A DNA stretch of 64,000 nt from Brachypterus glaber (lineage: Eukaryota; Arthropoda; Insecta; Coleoptera; Kateretidae), in assembly GCA_958510825.1 (NCBI GenBank), contig OY294044.1, positions 38,427,816 through 38,491,815 of the forward strand, given 5' to 3'. A model generated the notes under the pieces. The model did not search any database. It was not told the DNA's origin and saw only the letters and a program-made list of their open reading frames with translations. Position 1 is the stretch's first letter. Each line of letters starts with the position of its first letter. The position numbers were made by a program, and so were the translations under genes. Of the stretch, positions 1 to 10,656 are shown in pieces.

Positions 1-100
1 TTATTTCCAATTTTTGGTGAGTTTCTTTAATACATACCTATGCCGAATACGATTATATGTCTGTATACAGACATATATGCCGAATAAGATTATATGTCTG
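1..100. repeat. Left half of a palindromic short element (split by gypsy A)
   Basis: This half runs through a GGTGAGTTTCTTTAA block, then CCTATGCCGAATA and a perfect inner palindrome (GTCTGTATACAGAC). The reverse complement of the same blocks follows the gypsy A element at 5212-5266, so the retrotransposon has split one foldback element. The left end may lie outside the window. No protein is encoded. The superfamily is not determined because the outer ends and target duplication cannot be seen. Confidence 0.75.
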
Positions 101-291
101 TGAAAAGTTCGAGGTGGTGGAGGGTAATTAACGTAGAGGCACTTTCAGATTAATACTTTAATATCACAGTTACGAATTACATTACAGGTTTTACAGTACG
201 TGTTGCCATATGTCTGACTACGTAGGAACTGACGCTTGTGCGTCCCTGGCGGACAGATGCGTAGTTAATGCGGTCATGCGCATACACTACA
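101..291 (-). repeat. 3' LTR of gypsy A
   Basis: This 191-bp copy is identical to the 5' LTR. It lies directly downstream (in the element's sense) of a polypurine tract and next to the GTCTG target duplication at 96-100. Confidence 0.95.
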
Positions 292-306
292 CTTCTCCAC
301 CCTTAG
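292..306 (-). other. Polypurine tract of gypsy A
   Basis: On the minus strand the sequence just before the 3' LTR reads CTAAGGGTGGAGAAG. It is purine-rich and abuts the LTR, as expected for the plus-strand primer. The remaining 307-706 is AT-rich untranslated sequence with two near-repeats of a TTCAATTGTTTTATTTTTGTAAAT block and no gene. Confidence 0.8.
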
Positions 307-706
307 CTTTTAACTAATAAATTTGTATTTCATTCCATATAAATATCTTAACTAAACTAATGTATTTCATTTTACAATATATTTGTTTTTGTAACTTGTT
401 CATGCTTTTATAACTAGGTTTAATTTTAACATAATTTATTGTAAAACTTTAACATACTTAATTTTGTTTTTATTAGTTAAATTTAGTTTGTAGTTCTTTA
501 TGTAAATTTTATTTTATTTTTTTTTTTTGAAACTTATAAATAAAACTTATTAAGATTAACTTCAATTGTTTTATTTTTGTAAATAAAACTTATTTGAATT
601 AAATTCAATTGTTTTATTTTTGTAAATGACTTTTAGTTGACCAAGACTTATGTACTTTTATTTAATTTTTATTTATTTTTTATTGTGACACTTTTTACAG
701 TGTATG

Positions 707-3700
707 CTATTTACTATCTGATAAATCTTTGTCATCCGTAAAGTCTATTACATAATCATTAAATTTAGATGGTAGCTTAGATATTCTTTTACTACGAGCT
801 GTTTTTAACCCTATTACTCCCTCTTTACTTTCTAAAATATCTGACTTTACCCCCTTTTTATTTTTATTCAAAATATTGTCAATATTTACATTTTCTGACA
901 CATTATTGTGTTCTGTCATGCTAATTTCTGAAACTGCACTGTTAAAAGAATTATTACTACTATTTTTACTTACATTTTCAACTGATTGACTAGTTCCAGG
1001 TATCTCATGACTTTCAGGTAAGTGTATTTCATTTTCAGGTACATTTTGAAAGTTAATTACAATTTCAGGTTCCTCAACATGTGGATCTGGACTGGCAGGT
1101 AAGTTCGTTTGATTTTGAGCAGGATTCACACTTTTAGGTAAGTATTTTGATGGTAAGTATTTTAAACTTTCATTTTTGGTTTTATTCTGGACACTTTCAC
1201 TTTCTTGTTGTGGTTTTCCCTGGTTTGCGTTTCCTACTTTCATTATTTGGTTCTTGTGTCTTTTCCATGTTAATTTTTCATTCTTTGTTCTGCAAATTAC
1301 TGTTGATTTGCCTATTTCTTTAGTTATTACTGCTTCGGTCCAGAGTTTCTTGTTTACTGTTCTGTAATCTCTTGCCAGTATGTTATCTCCTATCTTAAAC
1401 TCTCTTTTTACTCCTCCATGATGCTTAATTTGCTGTTGTTGAGACTTTTCTATCCTTTTTCTTGCTTCAGGCTCTTCTTTATTTGGTTTCTCCCTTAACA
1501 ATGATAGATTTGTTCTGATATCTCTGCTAAACATCAGTTTGGCAGGGGTTGTTCCAGTGGAAGCTTGTTCTGTTGTTCTATAACTTATCAGAAATCTCTG
1601 TATTAATGTATCTACCTTGACATTTTTGTTTTTCTCATCTGATAAATAAGTCTTTACTTTATTTTTGAATAGTTTTACGGTAACCTCAGCCTGGCCATTT
1701 GAAGCTGGATTAAATGGTATTGAAGTTACATGTTTTATGTTGTTTCTTTGCATGAAGGTTTTAAATTCTGCTGATGTGAAAATTGCAGCATTATCAGAGC
1801 ACAATGTTTTACATAATCCAAACCTTGCAAACGTTTCTCGTAACTTATCTATGGTTTCTTCTGAATTAGCCCTTTTTACTGGGCATACCTCTATCCACTT
1901 GCTAAATGCATCTATTATTACTAAATACATTTTCTTCTTAAATTCTAGGTAATCTATGTGAATTCTACTCCACACTTCTTTTTCTGCTGGCCATGGAGTT
2001 AGTTTAACTTTTGGTGGTGCTGGTCTGTTTATCATACACGGCATACATGTTTTTACCATTTCTTCTATAGCTTTATCTATGTTTGGGAAATAGATATATG
2101 TTCTGGCCCTACTTTTCATGCGTACAACACCCCAGTGTCCTTCATGGAGTTCATTTATCATAGATTTTCTAAGTTTTTCCGGTATTACAATCCTGTGTCC
2201 CCATACTACAATGCCTTCATCTACGAACATATCGTCTTTTCTGTTGTAGTATGGTTTTATTTCGTCTTTTATTGTATTAGGCCATTTATTTTTCTTGACA
2301 TACACCATTATTTCACTTAAAACTGGGTCTTCTTCAGTCATTTTTCTAATTTTCTCAATGTTTATGGGGCTATTTTCGACAATTGACGTTAAATTGACGT
2401 ATGAAGTATTTTCTTCTCCTTCTTCCTCGTTATTATTTGGTATGTTTGACCTACTGATATAGTCACTTAAAATGTTACTTTTTCCAGCAATGTGTTCGAA
2501 TGTGTACATATAATCCATCAGAAAAACTGCCCATCTTTCTATTCGATTTCCTTGCATCCTTGGTAGGTTTTTATGCTCTCCGAATAAAGTTACTAAACTT
2601 TTTTGATCGCTTCTCAAAATGAATTTTCTTCCTGCTACAAAGTTGTGACATTTTTTTACTAGATAAAAAATTGCATATGCTTCTTTTTGCACAATGGACC
2701 ATTTCTTCTCTGCTGCTGAAAATGTCTTTGATACATACATAATGGGTCTTTCATCTCCGTTTTCATATCTATGTGCCAGTACTCCTCCAATCCCGTTTTC
2801 TGAGCTGTCAGCTGTCAAAACTAGCATTAGATTTGGTTGATAAGGCACTAGAAATACTTCGGATGTCATGATGTGCTTTATTTTGTCCAACGCCTCTTCA
2901 CATCTTTTATTCCATTGAAATTTTACATTTTTCTTCAGCATAGCATATAATGGACTCAAAGTTTCTGCCATATTCTGGAAGAATTTACCATAAAAATTAA
3001 CCATTCCTAATAACATTCTTAATTCCTTTACATTTTTAGGTCTTGGTGCTTCTTTTATTGCTTTGATTTTACTTGGAGACATTTCCACTTTGTTTTTACT
3101 TATAATGTGACCTAGATATTCTACCTTAGGCTTAAAAAATTCACATTTTTCTTTTCTTACTGTAATGTTATTATCAGCAAAAATCTTTAATACTTGTTCC
3201 AATCTTTTAAGGTGGGTCTTCGTGTCCTTTGCCGTTACAATGACATCGTCTGAATAGTTTCCTACTCCTTCTATATTACACAATAAATTACTCAGGTGTT
3301 TCTGAAAAATTGAGCTTGCTGTCTTAATACCATAAACAAGACGATGAATTTTAAATAACCCGCGGCTAGTTGACCATACTGCCAAGTTCTTACTCTCTTC
3401 ATCTAATTCCATTTGAATATATGCCCTGTTTACATCAAGCTTTGTGTAATATTCACCTCCTTCGATTTTTGTTAAAATTTCATCGATACTGGGACATGCA
3501 AAGTGTACATCTTCAAGATTTTCATTTAAAGTTTTCTTATAATCAGCTGCTATTCTCAATTTGTTATTTCTATAAATCGGTACAAGCGCTGTTGCCCATA
3601 AACTTGTTTCTACTTCTTCAATTATTCCTTCATTTATTAATTTATCAAGTTCGATGTCCAATAATTGCTGGTAGGCCATAGGAACTGCTCTAGGTTTCAT

Positions 3701-3973
3701 GAATACTGGTTTTGCATCTGGTTTGAGTTTAAGATTCACTTTTACGTTCTTGAATTTTCCGATTTTGTCAGTAAAAACGCCAGAATACTTTTCCAATAAC
3801 CTGTTTAAATCATTATTTACATGATTAACCATGCTCATCTTCATTTTAAAACTTGCCAGCCAGTCCCTTCCCACGATGTTAGGACCATTTGTTTCTATAA
3901 TATAAAATTTACACATTTTAGATACATTATTATACAAAACATTACATACAATATAACCAATAGGTGAGAACAT
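707..3973 (-). CDS. pol: Pol polyprotein of gypsy A (protease end, RT, RNase H, integrase)
   Basis: This 1,088-residue frame carries the enzymes for reverse transcription and integration. It begins in the second half of the protease (VGRDW, residues 34-38). Reverse transcriptase follows with the motif A aspartate D180 and motif C YSDD at 240-243. RNase H shows D389, E431 and D456. Integrase has the HHCC zinc finger (H610, H613, C643, C646) and the catalytic triad D674, D727, E763, with exactly 35 residues between the last two. The C-terminal tail is hydrophilic and Ser/Asn/Glu-rich. No internal stop is present and all catalytic residues are in place. The open frame reaches back a few codons before the first ATG and overlaps the end of gag. 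Expression as a fusion would need a frameshift at that overlap. Confidence 0.93.
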   Translation of the reverse strand: MFSPIGYIVCNVLYNNVSKMCKFYIIETNGPNIVGRDWLASFKMKMSMVNHVNNDLNRLLEKYSGVFTDKIGKFKNVKVNLKLKPDAKPVFMKPRAVPMAYQQLLDIELDKLINEGIIEEVETSLWATALVPIYRNNKLRIAADYKKTLNENLEDVHFACPSIDEILTKIEGGEYYTKLDVNRAYIQMELDEESKNLAVWSTSRGLFKIHRLVYGIKTASSIFQKHLSNLLCNIEGVGNYSDDVIVTAKDTKTHLKRLEQVLKIFADNNITVRKEKCEFFKPKVEYLGHIISKNKVEMSPSKIKAIKEAPRPKNVKELRMLLGMVNFYGKFFQNMAETLSPLYAMLKKNVKFQWNKRCEEALDKIKHIMTSEVFLVPYQPNLMLVLTADSSENGIGGVLAHRYENGDERPIMYVSKTFSAAEKKWSIVQKEAYAIFYLVKKCHNFVAGRKFILRSDQKSLVTLFGEHKNLPRMQGNRIERWAVFLMDYMYTFEHIAGKSNILSDYISRSNIPNNNEEEGEENTSYVNLTSIVENSPINIEKIRKMTEEDPVLSEIMVYVKKNKWPNTIKDEIKPYYNRKDDMFVDEGIVVWGHRIVIPEKLRKSMINELHEGHWGVVRMKSRARTYIYFPNIDKAIEEMVKTCMPCMINRPAPPKVKLTPWPAEKEVWSRIHIDYLEFKKKMYLVIIDAFSKWIEVCPVKRANSEETIDKLRETFARFGLCKTLCSDNAAIFTSAEFKTFMQRNNIKHVTSIPFNPASNGQAEVTVKLFKNKVKTYLSDEKNKNVKVDTLIQRFLISYRTTEQASTGTTPAKLMFSRDIRTNLSLLREKPNKEEPEARKRIEKSQQQQIKHHGGVKREFKIGDNILARDYRTVNKKLWTEAVITKEIGKSTVICRTKNEKLTWKRHKNQIMKVGNANQGKPQQESESVQNKTKNESLKYLPSKYLPKSVNPAQNQTNLPASPDPHVEEPEIVINFQNVPENEIHLPESHEIPGTSQSVENVSKNSSNNSFNSAVSEISMTEHNNVSENVNIDNILNKNKKGVKSDILESKEGVIGLKTARSKRISKLPSKFNDYVIDFTDDKDLSDSK

Positions 3974-3980
3974 GTTACCA

Positions 3981-4937
3981 TTATATGATATTGTCTGTTA
4001 ATAACCTATAATTTGAAAAATATTTGTCATGAGTACCTTTATTAATGCACGATACGGCAGAGCCACTGTCAATATCAAATTTTATTAACTTATTATCTAC
4101 ATTTAACTTAATTTTATATTCATTTCCTATGGTTACATTGTTCATTTTATTAACATTAAACAAATCCAAACATTCAACATCGACTTCTACGCAGTTTACA
4201 TTTCTTTTATTTTTAAAACACACCTTTTTTAAATGTCCTTTAATTCCGCATCTTTCGCAATCATAATTTTTAAATTTGCATTCGTTTTTATGCGAATTTC
4301 CACAGATTTTGCATTTTTCAATCATTTTGTTTGATTTATAACTGTCAAATTTCTTAGTTGCTTTTGATTGATTCGGTTGGTACTTACGTTGATATGCTGA
4401 GTTGCCATTCTTTCTTACCGCATTTACCTCTGCATTCTGCGCCGACTCTTCTTTAAGAACCGCCTTCCTTCTCAACGTTTCTAGATCAACTTCTGCGCCT
4501 TCTTCACTCAACCTGTCAAAAACATTTGATGACGTCATTCCGCACACAAATTTAAATTTTATTTCATCTTCAAGATAGTCATTAAATTCACAATTAACTG
4601 CAAATCCTCTTATTCTTACGAACCATTCCATAACAGATTCACCTATCTCCTGTTTAGCTTCAAAGAACTTTTTTCTTTTTTTCCAAACATTCGCTTGTCG
4701 ACAGAACTGCTTTTTCAACATGGCGCATAATGTTTCATAGCTCTTATCTCTTGGTAATTCTGGGTGACATAAATTTCTAAGAACTTTATAAGATTCTACC
4801 CCAACTCCGGTTAATAATGAAGCTACTTTAATTTTATTTTCCGTTACCTTGTTTGCTGTGAAATATTCATCTAACCTCTCTTGATATATAATCCAATCTT
4901 CATTTTCAAAGTCTGGTAATTTTACAGTACCCGCCAT
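3981..4937 (-). CDS. gag: Gag polyprotein of gypsy A, running into the start of protease
   Basis: This is a 318-residue structural protein that should form the particle and bind the element's RNA. It starts at an ATG 78 bases inside the 5' LTR. The N-terminal ~170 residues resemble the capsid region of arthropod gypsy elements. A first zinc-binding motif at residues 209-220 has non-standard spacing (C-X2-C-X3-H-X3-C). The second, residues 227-240, is a standard CCHC knuckle. The frame then enters the protease and contains the active-site triplet D290-S-G292 before stopping at 318. The rest of the protease, including the GRDW segment, lies in the next reading frame at the start of pol. A break inside protease is unusual for a programmed frameshift, which normally lies upstream, so a one-base indel is possible. 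Confidence 0.9.
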   Translation of the reverse strand: MAGTVKLPDFENEDWIIYQERLDEYFTANKVTENKIKVASLLTGVGVESYKVLRNLCHPELPRDKSYETLCAMLKKQFCRQANVWKKRKKFFEAKQEIGESVMEWFVRIRGFAVNCEFNDYLEDEIKFKFVCGMTSSNVFDRLSEEGAEVDLETLRRKAVLKEESAQNAEVNAVRKNGNSAYQRKYQPNQSKATKKFDSYKSNKMIEKCKICGNSHKNECKFKNYDCERCGIKGHLKKVCFKNKRNVNCVEVDVECLDLFNVNKMNNVTIGNEYKIKLNVDNKLIKFDIDSGSAVSCINKGTHDKYFSNYRLLTDNII

Positions 4938-4995
4938 TTTTATTCACAACACGAAAAAAATTTTCACAAATTTTCGCGTTTTCAGGTGGATTTTT

Positions 4996-5015
4996 CCAAT
5001 TTTTATCGTCGCCAA
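4996..5015 (-). other. Primer-binding site of gypsy A
   Basis: Immediately inside the 5' LTR the minus strand reads TGGCGACGATAAAA. TGG is the complement of the CCA end of a tRNA, and the site has the usual position for priming minus-strand DNA synthesis. I cannot say which tRNA is used. Confidence 0.7.
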
Positions 5016-5206
5016 TGAAAAGTTCGAGGTGGTGGAGGGTAATTAACGTAGAGGCACTTTCAGATTAATACTTTAATATCACAGTTACGAATTACATTAC
5101 AGGTTTTACAGTACGTGTTGCCATATGTCTGACTACGTAGGAACTGACGCTTGTGCGTCCCTGGCGGACAGATGCGTAGTTAATGCGGTCATGCGCATAC
5201 ACTACA
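5016..5206 (-). repeat. 5' LTR of gypsy A
   Basis: This 191-bp LTR is read on the minus strand. It should carry the promoter and transcription start of the element, but I could not place a convincing TATA box. It matches the 3' LTR at 101-291 without a difference that I can see. Confidence 0.95.
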
Positions 5207-5266
5207 GTCTGTATACAGACATATCTTATTCGGCATAGGTATCTTTTAAAGAAACTCACCAAAAAT
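5207..5266. repeat. Right half of the palindromic short element split by gypsy A
   Basis: This stretch is the reverse complement of 1-95: GTCTGTATACAGAC, then a reversed CCGAATAAG block, then GAAACTCACC. Its first five bases are the target duplication of gypsy A. Confidence 0.75.
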
Positions 5267-5664
5267 AAAAAAATAATTTAAAATTCCAATTGTCCGACCC
5301 TGTTATTGTAATGAAAGTATCAACTCTGTTTATAACCAACCCACTTGTATGTAACTTCTTAATTTTATGTTGACATGTTAGTTCGGTTGTTTCTTCAGGA
5401 CTAATTTAGGACTCTTTAATTGTTTTCAGAACAATCATACTCAGATAAATGTTCATATTCTTCAACAATTCCTAATTTTGTCAAATATTACTATCCTTAT
5501 TGAAATGTTTTTATTTGTTTTGATATGATCAAGTTCTTCATGTAGTTTGTTCATTTCTGAAGCGAGTAATCTATTAAAATGTATCTTGGATAAGTTTTCT
5601 GAAAAAAAAAACATAAATTAATTAATACAAGCCGTGAAGATATGGAATGCTACGCATTCCATTA
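5267..5664. other. Non-coding spacer
   Basis: AT-rich single-copy sequence in this window. I see no open frame of note, no RNA gene and no repeat here. It ends at the TA flank of the next palindromic element. Confidence 0.6.
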
Positions 5665-5666
5665 TA

Positions 5667-6024
5667 CAGTGCGGTCCCCCTCTTAAATTTTGAACTAGAT
5701 GAGATGTCCACTTAAAATTTGGACTTATAAATAAGACAACTTAAACTATCTTATTTGGTATTTTCAGCTCCTAAAATGTGAGGAGGGGCATGGGGGACAT
5801 TTTTTTAATGGAAAGGGGGTCGTGTTATAAGTTCTAAGACGATTTATCACACCACACCCCTTTCCATTTAAAAATATGTCCCCACATGCCTTCCTGCCCA
5901 CATTTTAGAAACTGAAAACATCAAATATATGCAAAAAGTTAGTTTAAGCTGTCTTATTTATGAGTTCCAGATTTTAAGTTGATATCTCAACTCCTTCAAA
6001 AGTTAAGACTTTTGGACCACACGG
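5667..6024. mobile_element. Palindromic MITE, Tc1/mariner-like ends
   Basis: The 358-bp element folds back on itself along most of its length. The left end reads CAGTGCGGTCC and the reverse complement of the right end reads CCGTGTGGTCC, each flanked by TA. The centre pairs a block with TAAAATGTGAGG and GGGGGACA against its complement. TA flanks with a CAGTG-type terminus are typical of Tc1/mariner derivatives. No transposase is present. The left breakpoint of the neighbouring tandem duplication (5731) lies inside its left arm, so the duplicated copy at 8195 has only part of it. Confidence 0.7.
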
Positions 6025-6231
6025 TATATTATTTACAGTAAATAGTATATTTTATTTTCCAAATACATACTCAAAAAAAATAAATAAAAATAATTAAAAA
6101 AAATAATAAAAAAAAATAACAAAAAAGATTTACATTAACAAAAAAAGATCTTTTTTTTTAAATATTGAAAATTTCATCAATTTTGAAGAAAACCTTAAAA
6201 AAATATTAAAAAATAAATAGTTACATGGTTA

Positions 6232-6389
6232 AAGCCCTATTTACAAATACGACGTAAAAACGTAAAGGAACGCAAAAACGCAATAAATGCAGTTCGCTGT
6301 TTGGTTTGGACTTGCTTGGCTAAAATTAAACCAATTAGCTTACTGCATTTCTTGCGTTTTTACGTCGTAGGTATTCGTAAATAGGCCCT
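6232..6389. mobile_element. 158-bp palindromic MITE
   Basis: The terminal inverted repeats read GCCCTATTTACAAATACGAC at the left and, reverse-complemented, GGGCCTATTTACGAATACC at the right. Both continue into a shared ACGTAAAAACG block and a TGCAGT block. The flanks share TAAA on both sides, a possible 3-4 bp target duplication as in PIF/Harbinger elements; this superfamily call is tentative. The copy in the duplicated unit lies at about 8696-8853. Confidence 0.6.
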
Positions 6390-6945
6390 AAATAGAGAAC
6401 TTTCAAATGACGTATCACAAGACCTAGGGTGCCATTTAAAATATTCCCCGCACTGCCCCCGCCGTATCGAATAAAAAATTAAAACATATGACAAATGATA
6501 GTATTTGTTGTGTGATATACATATTCCAAATTTAAAGTTTATATCTCACCCCGTTCAAAATTTACGAGGGGTACCATTTAAAAGAATAAAAATAAAAATA
6601 ATAATAAATAAAAGGCCTATTATTATTTTGTTGGCAGCAGTATTTTTAGAGAGCTATTTCCTTTATTTGAATGATTCAGGGCCACTTGCACCAATGATAG
6701 TTTAACTTTAAACTTGGATTAAATTGACGGCCGACCAATTAGAACGCAGCATTTTTAAGTTAAACTCGGTTTAGCTGAGATCCCAGACCAAAACTTGTCG
6801 CAAGTTGCCCTAAGATATGGTAACCCTAGTTTTAACTTTCATAAAAGGTATAAGGTATTTTGTTGCAACTGTACCTGCAGGTACAAAGTTTAAGAACAAG
6901 CATGTACCTGCCTAGGTACTGCCCTCCTTAGAATATGCGGAAAAT

Positions 6946-7031
6946 CCAGATAGCAATTGCTAATCGACTGTATTAATACAGTCGACTTTTACATAAGCGG
7001 TCACAGAAATATCGACTGTATTGCTATCTGG
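6946..7031. repeat. 86-bp palindromic repeat
   Basis: Both ends read CCAGATAGCAAT in inverted orientation, and the inside carries inverted copies of a CGACTGTATT block around TACAGTCGA. It is short enough to be a MITE remnant or a hairpin-forming site. The duplicate is at about 9410-9495. The first eight bases resemble the CCCAGATAACC ends of the 11535-17514 elements, but the match is too short to claim relationship. Confidence 0.5.
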
Positions 7032-8194
7032 ACTTGCCGCGTTCATCCTAAAAGGGCAGGGTACCCAGGTATAAAATAATTTGAGTTGGGAACAGTAACT
7101 GTTCAACAGTTTGTCAATATACTTCGGAAGATTGTCAGTGTTTTTAAAATAGAGCTAGAATATTTTGACATTTAAATTATTTTTGAAAAAAAAAGGTGAT
7201 TCGTTTGTGCTTAAAAGTCGAAATTATGATTTTACTATGATTCTAATTTATTTTTTATCAGTAGTGTTTGTGGTCAGGGGTAAGTTTAAACAGTTTGTAC
7301 AGACCTACAAAGGTTCATTATACTTTTTCTTTTTTTTTTAGCGTCTGGGATGGTACCTAAAAAGGCAATCTAGACATTTGATAGCAGTTATAGCTGATAA
7401 AATCTACAAAAACAATTAAAATAACTAAAAAGTTAATTATCGTAAGTATTTTTACATACATAGTCCTTTATAAACAATACCTAATTAAGGGGTCTGGTTA
7501 GTTTTTTGTCGCAAACTTTTTTCTGTGTATTTTTTTTGTAAGTTTGGTCATAGGTTTGGTATTTACCGTTTGATTTCGGAATGCTTTGGTTACGTGCGGT
7601 TGAACCAATTGGAATTTAAATCTGTGGCCGTGCTTTGAGAGCGGTTATAGCATTTGGTTATTATTTTAACCAATCTATAACCAATCAGAAACATAACCGC
7701 CACTTTGGTAACTAATACGAAAAGCCTTCAAGTCAAAATACATAAAACAGTTTTCTGGCTTATTAAATAAAAACCGAATACCTATTTTAGCTACTTTGGG
7801 AACGTTCAAGTATTAAGTAACGCAAAATTTGGCCATTTTTGACCCCCACCCCCCCATGTAACGCGGCGTAACATTTTCAAGAGCCCCACCCCATTTTTTA
7901 CGTTACATTTTTTTTACAAAAAGTAAAGAAATTTTGCTTTAAGTTTTAAACCGGTTATTGCTTCCGTGTTTTAACCAAAAACCTGTCTGAGGTAATTTCC
8001 GCAACCTGTTAACCGAAAACCGGTAGTTGCCTATAGTTTTCCATCTCAATTTTTTTTTTTTAGAGGATTTAGTGAAGGCCGTGTGCAATAAAATTTGCAA
8101 CGAATCCGTAACTTAGGCCTAGATCATTGTTAAAAACTTGATCCAATAAACATTTTATAAGTTTATAATTTTTTAAGTGTTACCTAACATTTTT

Positions 8195-10656
8195 ATAAGA
8201 CAACTTAAACTATCTTATTTGGTATTTTCAGCTCCTAAAATGTGAGGAGGGGCATGGGGGACATTTTTTTTAATGGAAAGGGGGTCGTGTTATAAGTTCT
8301 AAGACGATTTATCACACCACACCCCTTTCCATTTAAAAATATGTCCCCACATGCCTTCCTGCCCACATTTTAGAAACTGAAAACATCAAATATATGCAAA
8401 AAGTTAGTTTAAGCTGTCTTATTTATGAGTTCCAGATTTTAAGTTGATATCTCAACTCCTTCAAAAGTTAAGACTTTTGGACCACACGGTATATTATTTA
8501 CAGTAAATAGTATATTTTATTTTCCAAATACATACTCAAAAAAAATAAATAAAAATAATAAAAAAAATAATAAAAAAAAATAACAAAAAAGATTTACATT
8601 AACAAAAAAAGATCTTTTTTTTTAAATATTGAAAATTTCATCAATTTTGAAGAAAACCTTAAAAAAATATTAAAAAATAAATAGTTACATGGTTAAAGCC
8701 CTATTTACAAATACGACGTAAAAACGTAAAGGAACGCAAAAACGCAATAAATGCAGTTCGCTGTTTGGTTTGGACTTGCTTGGCTAAAATTAAACCAATT
8801 AGCTTACTGCATTTCTTGCGTTTTTACGTCGTAGGTATTCGTAAATAGGCCCTAAATAGAGAACTTTCAAATGACGTATCACAAGACCTAGGGTGCCATT
8901 TAAAATATTCCCCGCACTGCCCCCGCCGTATCGAATAAAAAATTAAAACATATGACAAATGATAGTATTTGTTGTGTGATATACATATTCCAAATTTAAA
9001 GTTTATATCTCACCCCGTTCAAAATTTACGAGGGGTACCATTTAAAAGAATAAAAATAAAAATAATAATAAATAAAAGGCCTATTATTATTTTGTTGGCA
9101 GCAGTATTTTTAGAGAGCTATTTCCTTTATTTGAATGATTCAGGGCCACTTGCACCAATGATAGTTTAACTTTAAACTTGGATTAAATTGACGGCCGACC
9201 AATTAGAACGCAGCATTTTTAAGTTAAACTCGGTTTAGCTGAGATCCCAGACCAAAACTTGTCGCAAGTTGCCCTAAGATATGGTAACCCTAGTTTTAAC
9301 TTTCATAAAAGGTATAAGGTATTTTGTTGCAACTGTACCTGCAGGTACAAAGTTTAAGAACAAGCATGTACCTGCCTAGGTACTGTCCTCCTTAGAATAT
9401 GCGGAAAATCCAGATAGCAATTGCTAATCGACTGTATTAATACAGTCGACTTTTACATAAGCGGTCACAGAAATATCGACTGTATTGCTATCTGGACTTG
9501 CCGCGTTCATCCTAAAAGGGCAGGGTACCCAGGTATAAAATAATTTGAGTTGGGAACAGTAACTGTTCAACAGTTTGTCAATATACTTCGGAAGATTGTC
9601 AGTGTTTTTAAAATAGAGCTAGAATATTTTGACATTTAAATTATTTTTGAAAAAAAAAGGTGATTCGTTTGTGCTTAAAAGTCGAAATTATGATTTTACT
9701 ATGATTCTAATTTATTTTTTATCAGTAGTGTTTGTGGTCAGGGGTAAGTTTAAACAGTTTGTACAGACCTACAAAGGTTCATTATACTTTTTCTTTTTTT
9801 TTTAGCGTCTGGGATGGTACCTAAAAAGGCAATCTAGACATTTGATAGCAGTTATAGCTGATAAAATCTACAAAAACAATTAAAATAACTAAAAAGTTAA
9901 TTATCGTAAGTATTTTTACATACATAGTCCTTTATAAACAATACCTAATTAAGGGGTCTGGTTAGTTTTTTGTCGCAAACTTTTTTCTGTGTATTTTTTT
10001 TGTAAGTTTGGTCATAGGTTTGGTATTTACCGTTTGATTTCGGAATGTTTTGGTTACGTGCGGTTGAACCAATTGGAATTTAAATCTGTGGCCGTGCTTT
10101 GAGAGCGGTTATAGCATTTGGTTATTATTTTAACCAATCTATAACCAATCAGAAACATAACCGCCACTTTGGTAACTAATACGAAAAGCCTTCAAGTCAA
10201 AATACATAAAACAGTTTTCTGGCTTATTAAATAAAAACCGAATACCTATTTTAGCTACTTTGGGAACGTTCAAGTATTAAGTAACGCAAAATTTGGCCAT
10301 TTTTGACCCCCACCCCCCATGTAACGCGGCGTAACATTTTCAAGAGCCCCACCCCATTTTTTACGTTACATTTTTTTTACAAAAAGTAAAGAAATTTTGC
10401 TTTAAGTTTTAAACCGGTTATTGCTTCCGTGTTTTAACCAAAAACCTGTCTGAGGTAATTTCCGCAACCTGTTAACCGAAAACCGGTAGTTGCCTATAGT
10501 TTTCCATCTCAATTTTTTTTTTTAGAGGATTTAGTGAAGGCCGTGTGCAATAAAATTTGCAACGAATCCGTAACTTAGGCCTAGATCATTGTTAAAAACT
10601 TGATCCAATAAACATTTTATAAGTTTATAATTTTTTAAGTGTTACCTAACATTTTT
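8195..10656. repeat. Tandem duplication, unit 2
   Basis: This is a near-identical head-to-tail copy of 5731-8194. It starts inside what was the MITE arm and ends where a C-run begins at 10657. The palindromes of unit 1 recur at about 8696-8853 and 9410-9495. Homopolymer lengths differ slightly between copies. Such identity implies a recent duplication or an assembly duplication. Confidence 0.95.

Larger units (their letters stand above)
101..5206 (-). mobile_element. Ty3/gypsy LTR retrotransposon A, full length, young
   Basis: The element has matching 191-bp LTRs at both ends, starting TG and ending CA on either strand, flanked by the 5-bp direct repeat GTCTG (96-100 and 5207-5211). Between them, on the minus strand, lie a primer-binding site, gag, pol and a polypurine tract in the standard order. 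The two LTRs look identical base for base, so the insertion is recent. The gene order PR-RT-RNaseH-IN places it in Ty3/gypsy (Metaviridae). The gag resembles those of K02A2.6/mag-type elements, an assignment from memory of the families rather than a search. Confidence 0.95.
5731..8194. repeat. Tandem duplication, unit 1 (2,464 bp)
   Basis: The sequence from ATAAGACAAC at 5731 recurs from 8195 with an offset of 2,464 bases. The few differences I can see are one-base changes in A or C runs and two C/T substitutions (near 6926 and 7587). The unit is non-coding. It contains most of the 5667 MITE, a 158-bp palindrome (6232-6389) and an 86-bp palindrome (6946-7031). It also holds repeated GTTAAC/AACCGG-type blocks near 7600-8040. 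A 66-codon open frame at 6505-6705 is low-complexity and not gene-like. Confidence 0.95.

Noticed and set aside
6505..9169. Identical 66-codon frames at 6505-6705 and 8969-9169
   Set aside because: They are identical only because the whole 2,464-bp block is duplicated. The peptide is Ile/Lys-rich from AT-rich sequence and crosses a boundary between unrelated blocks.
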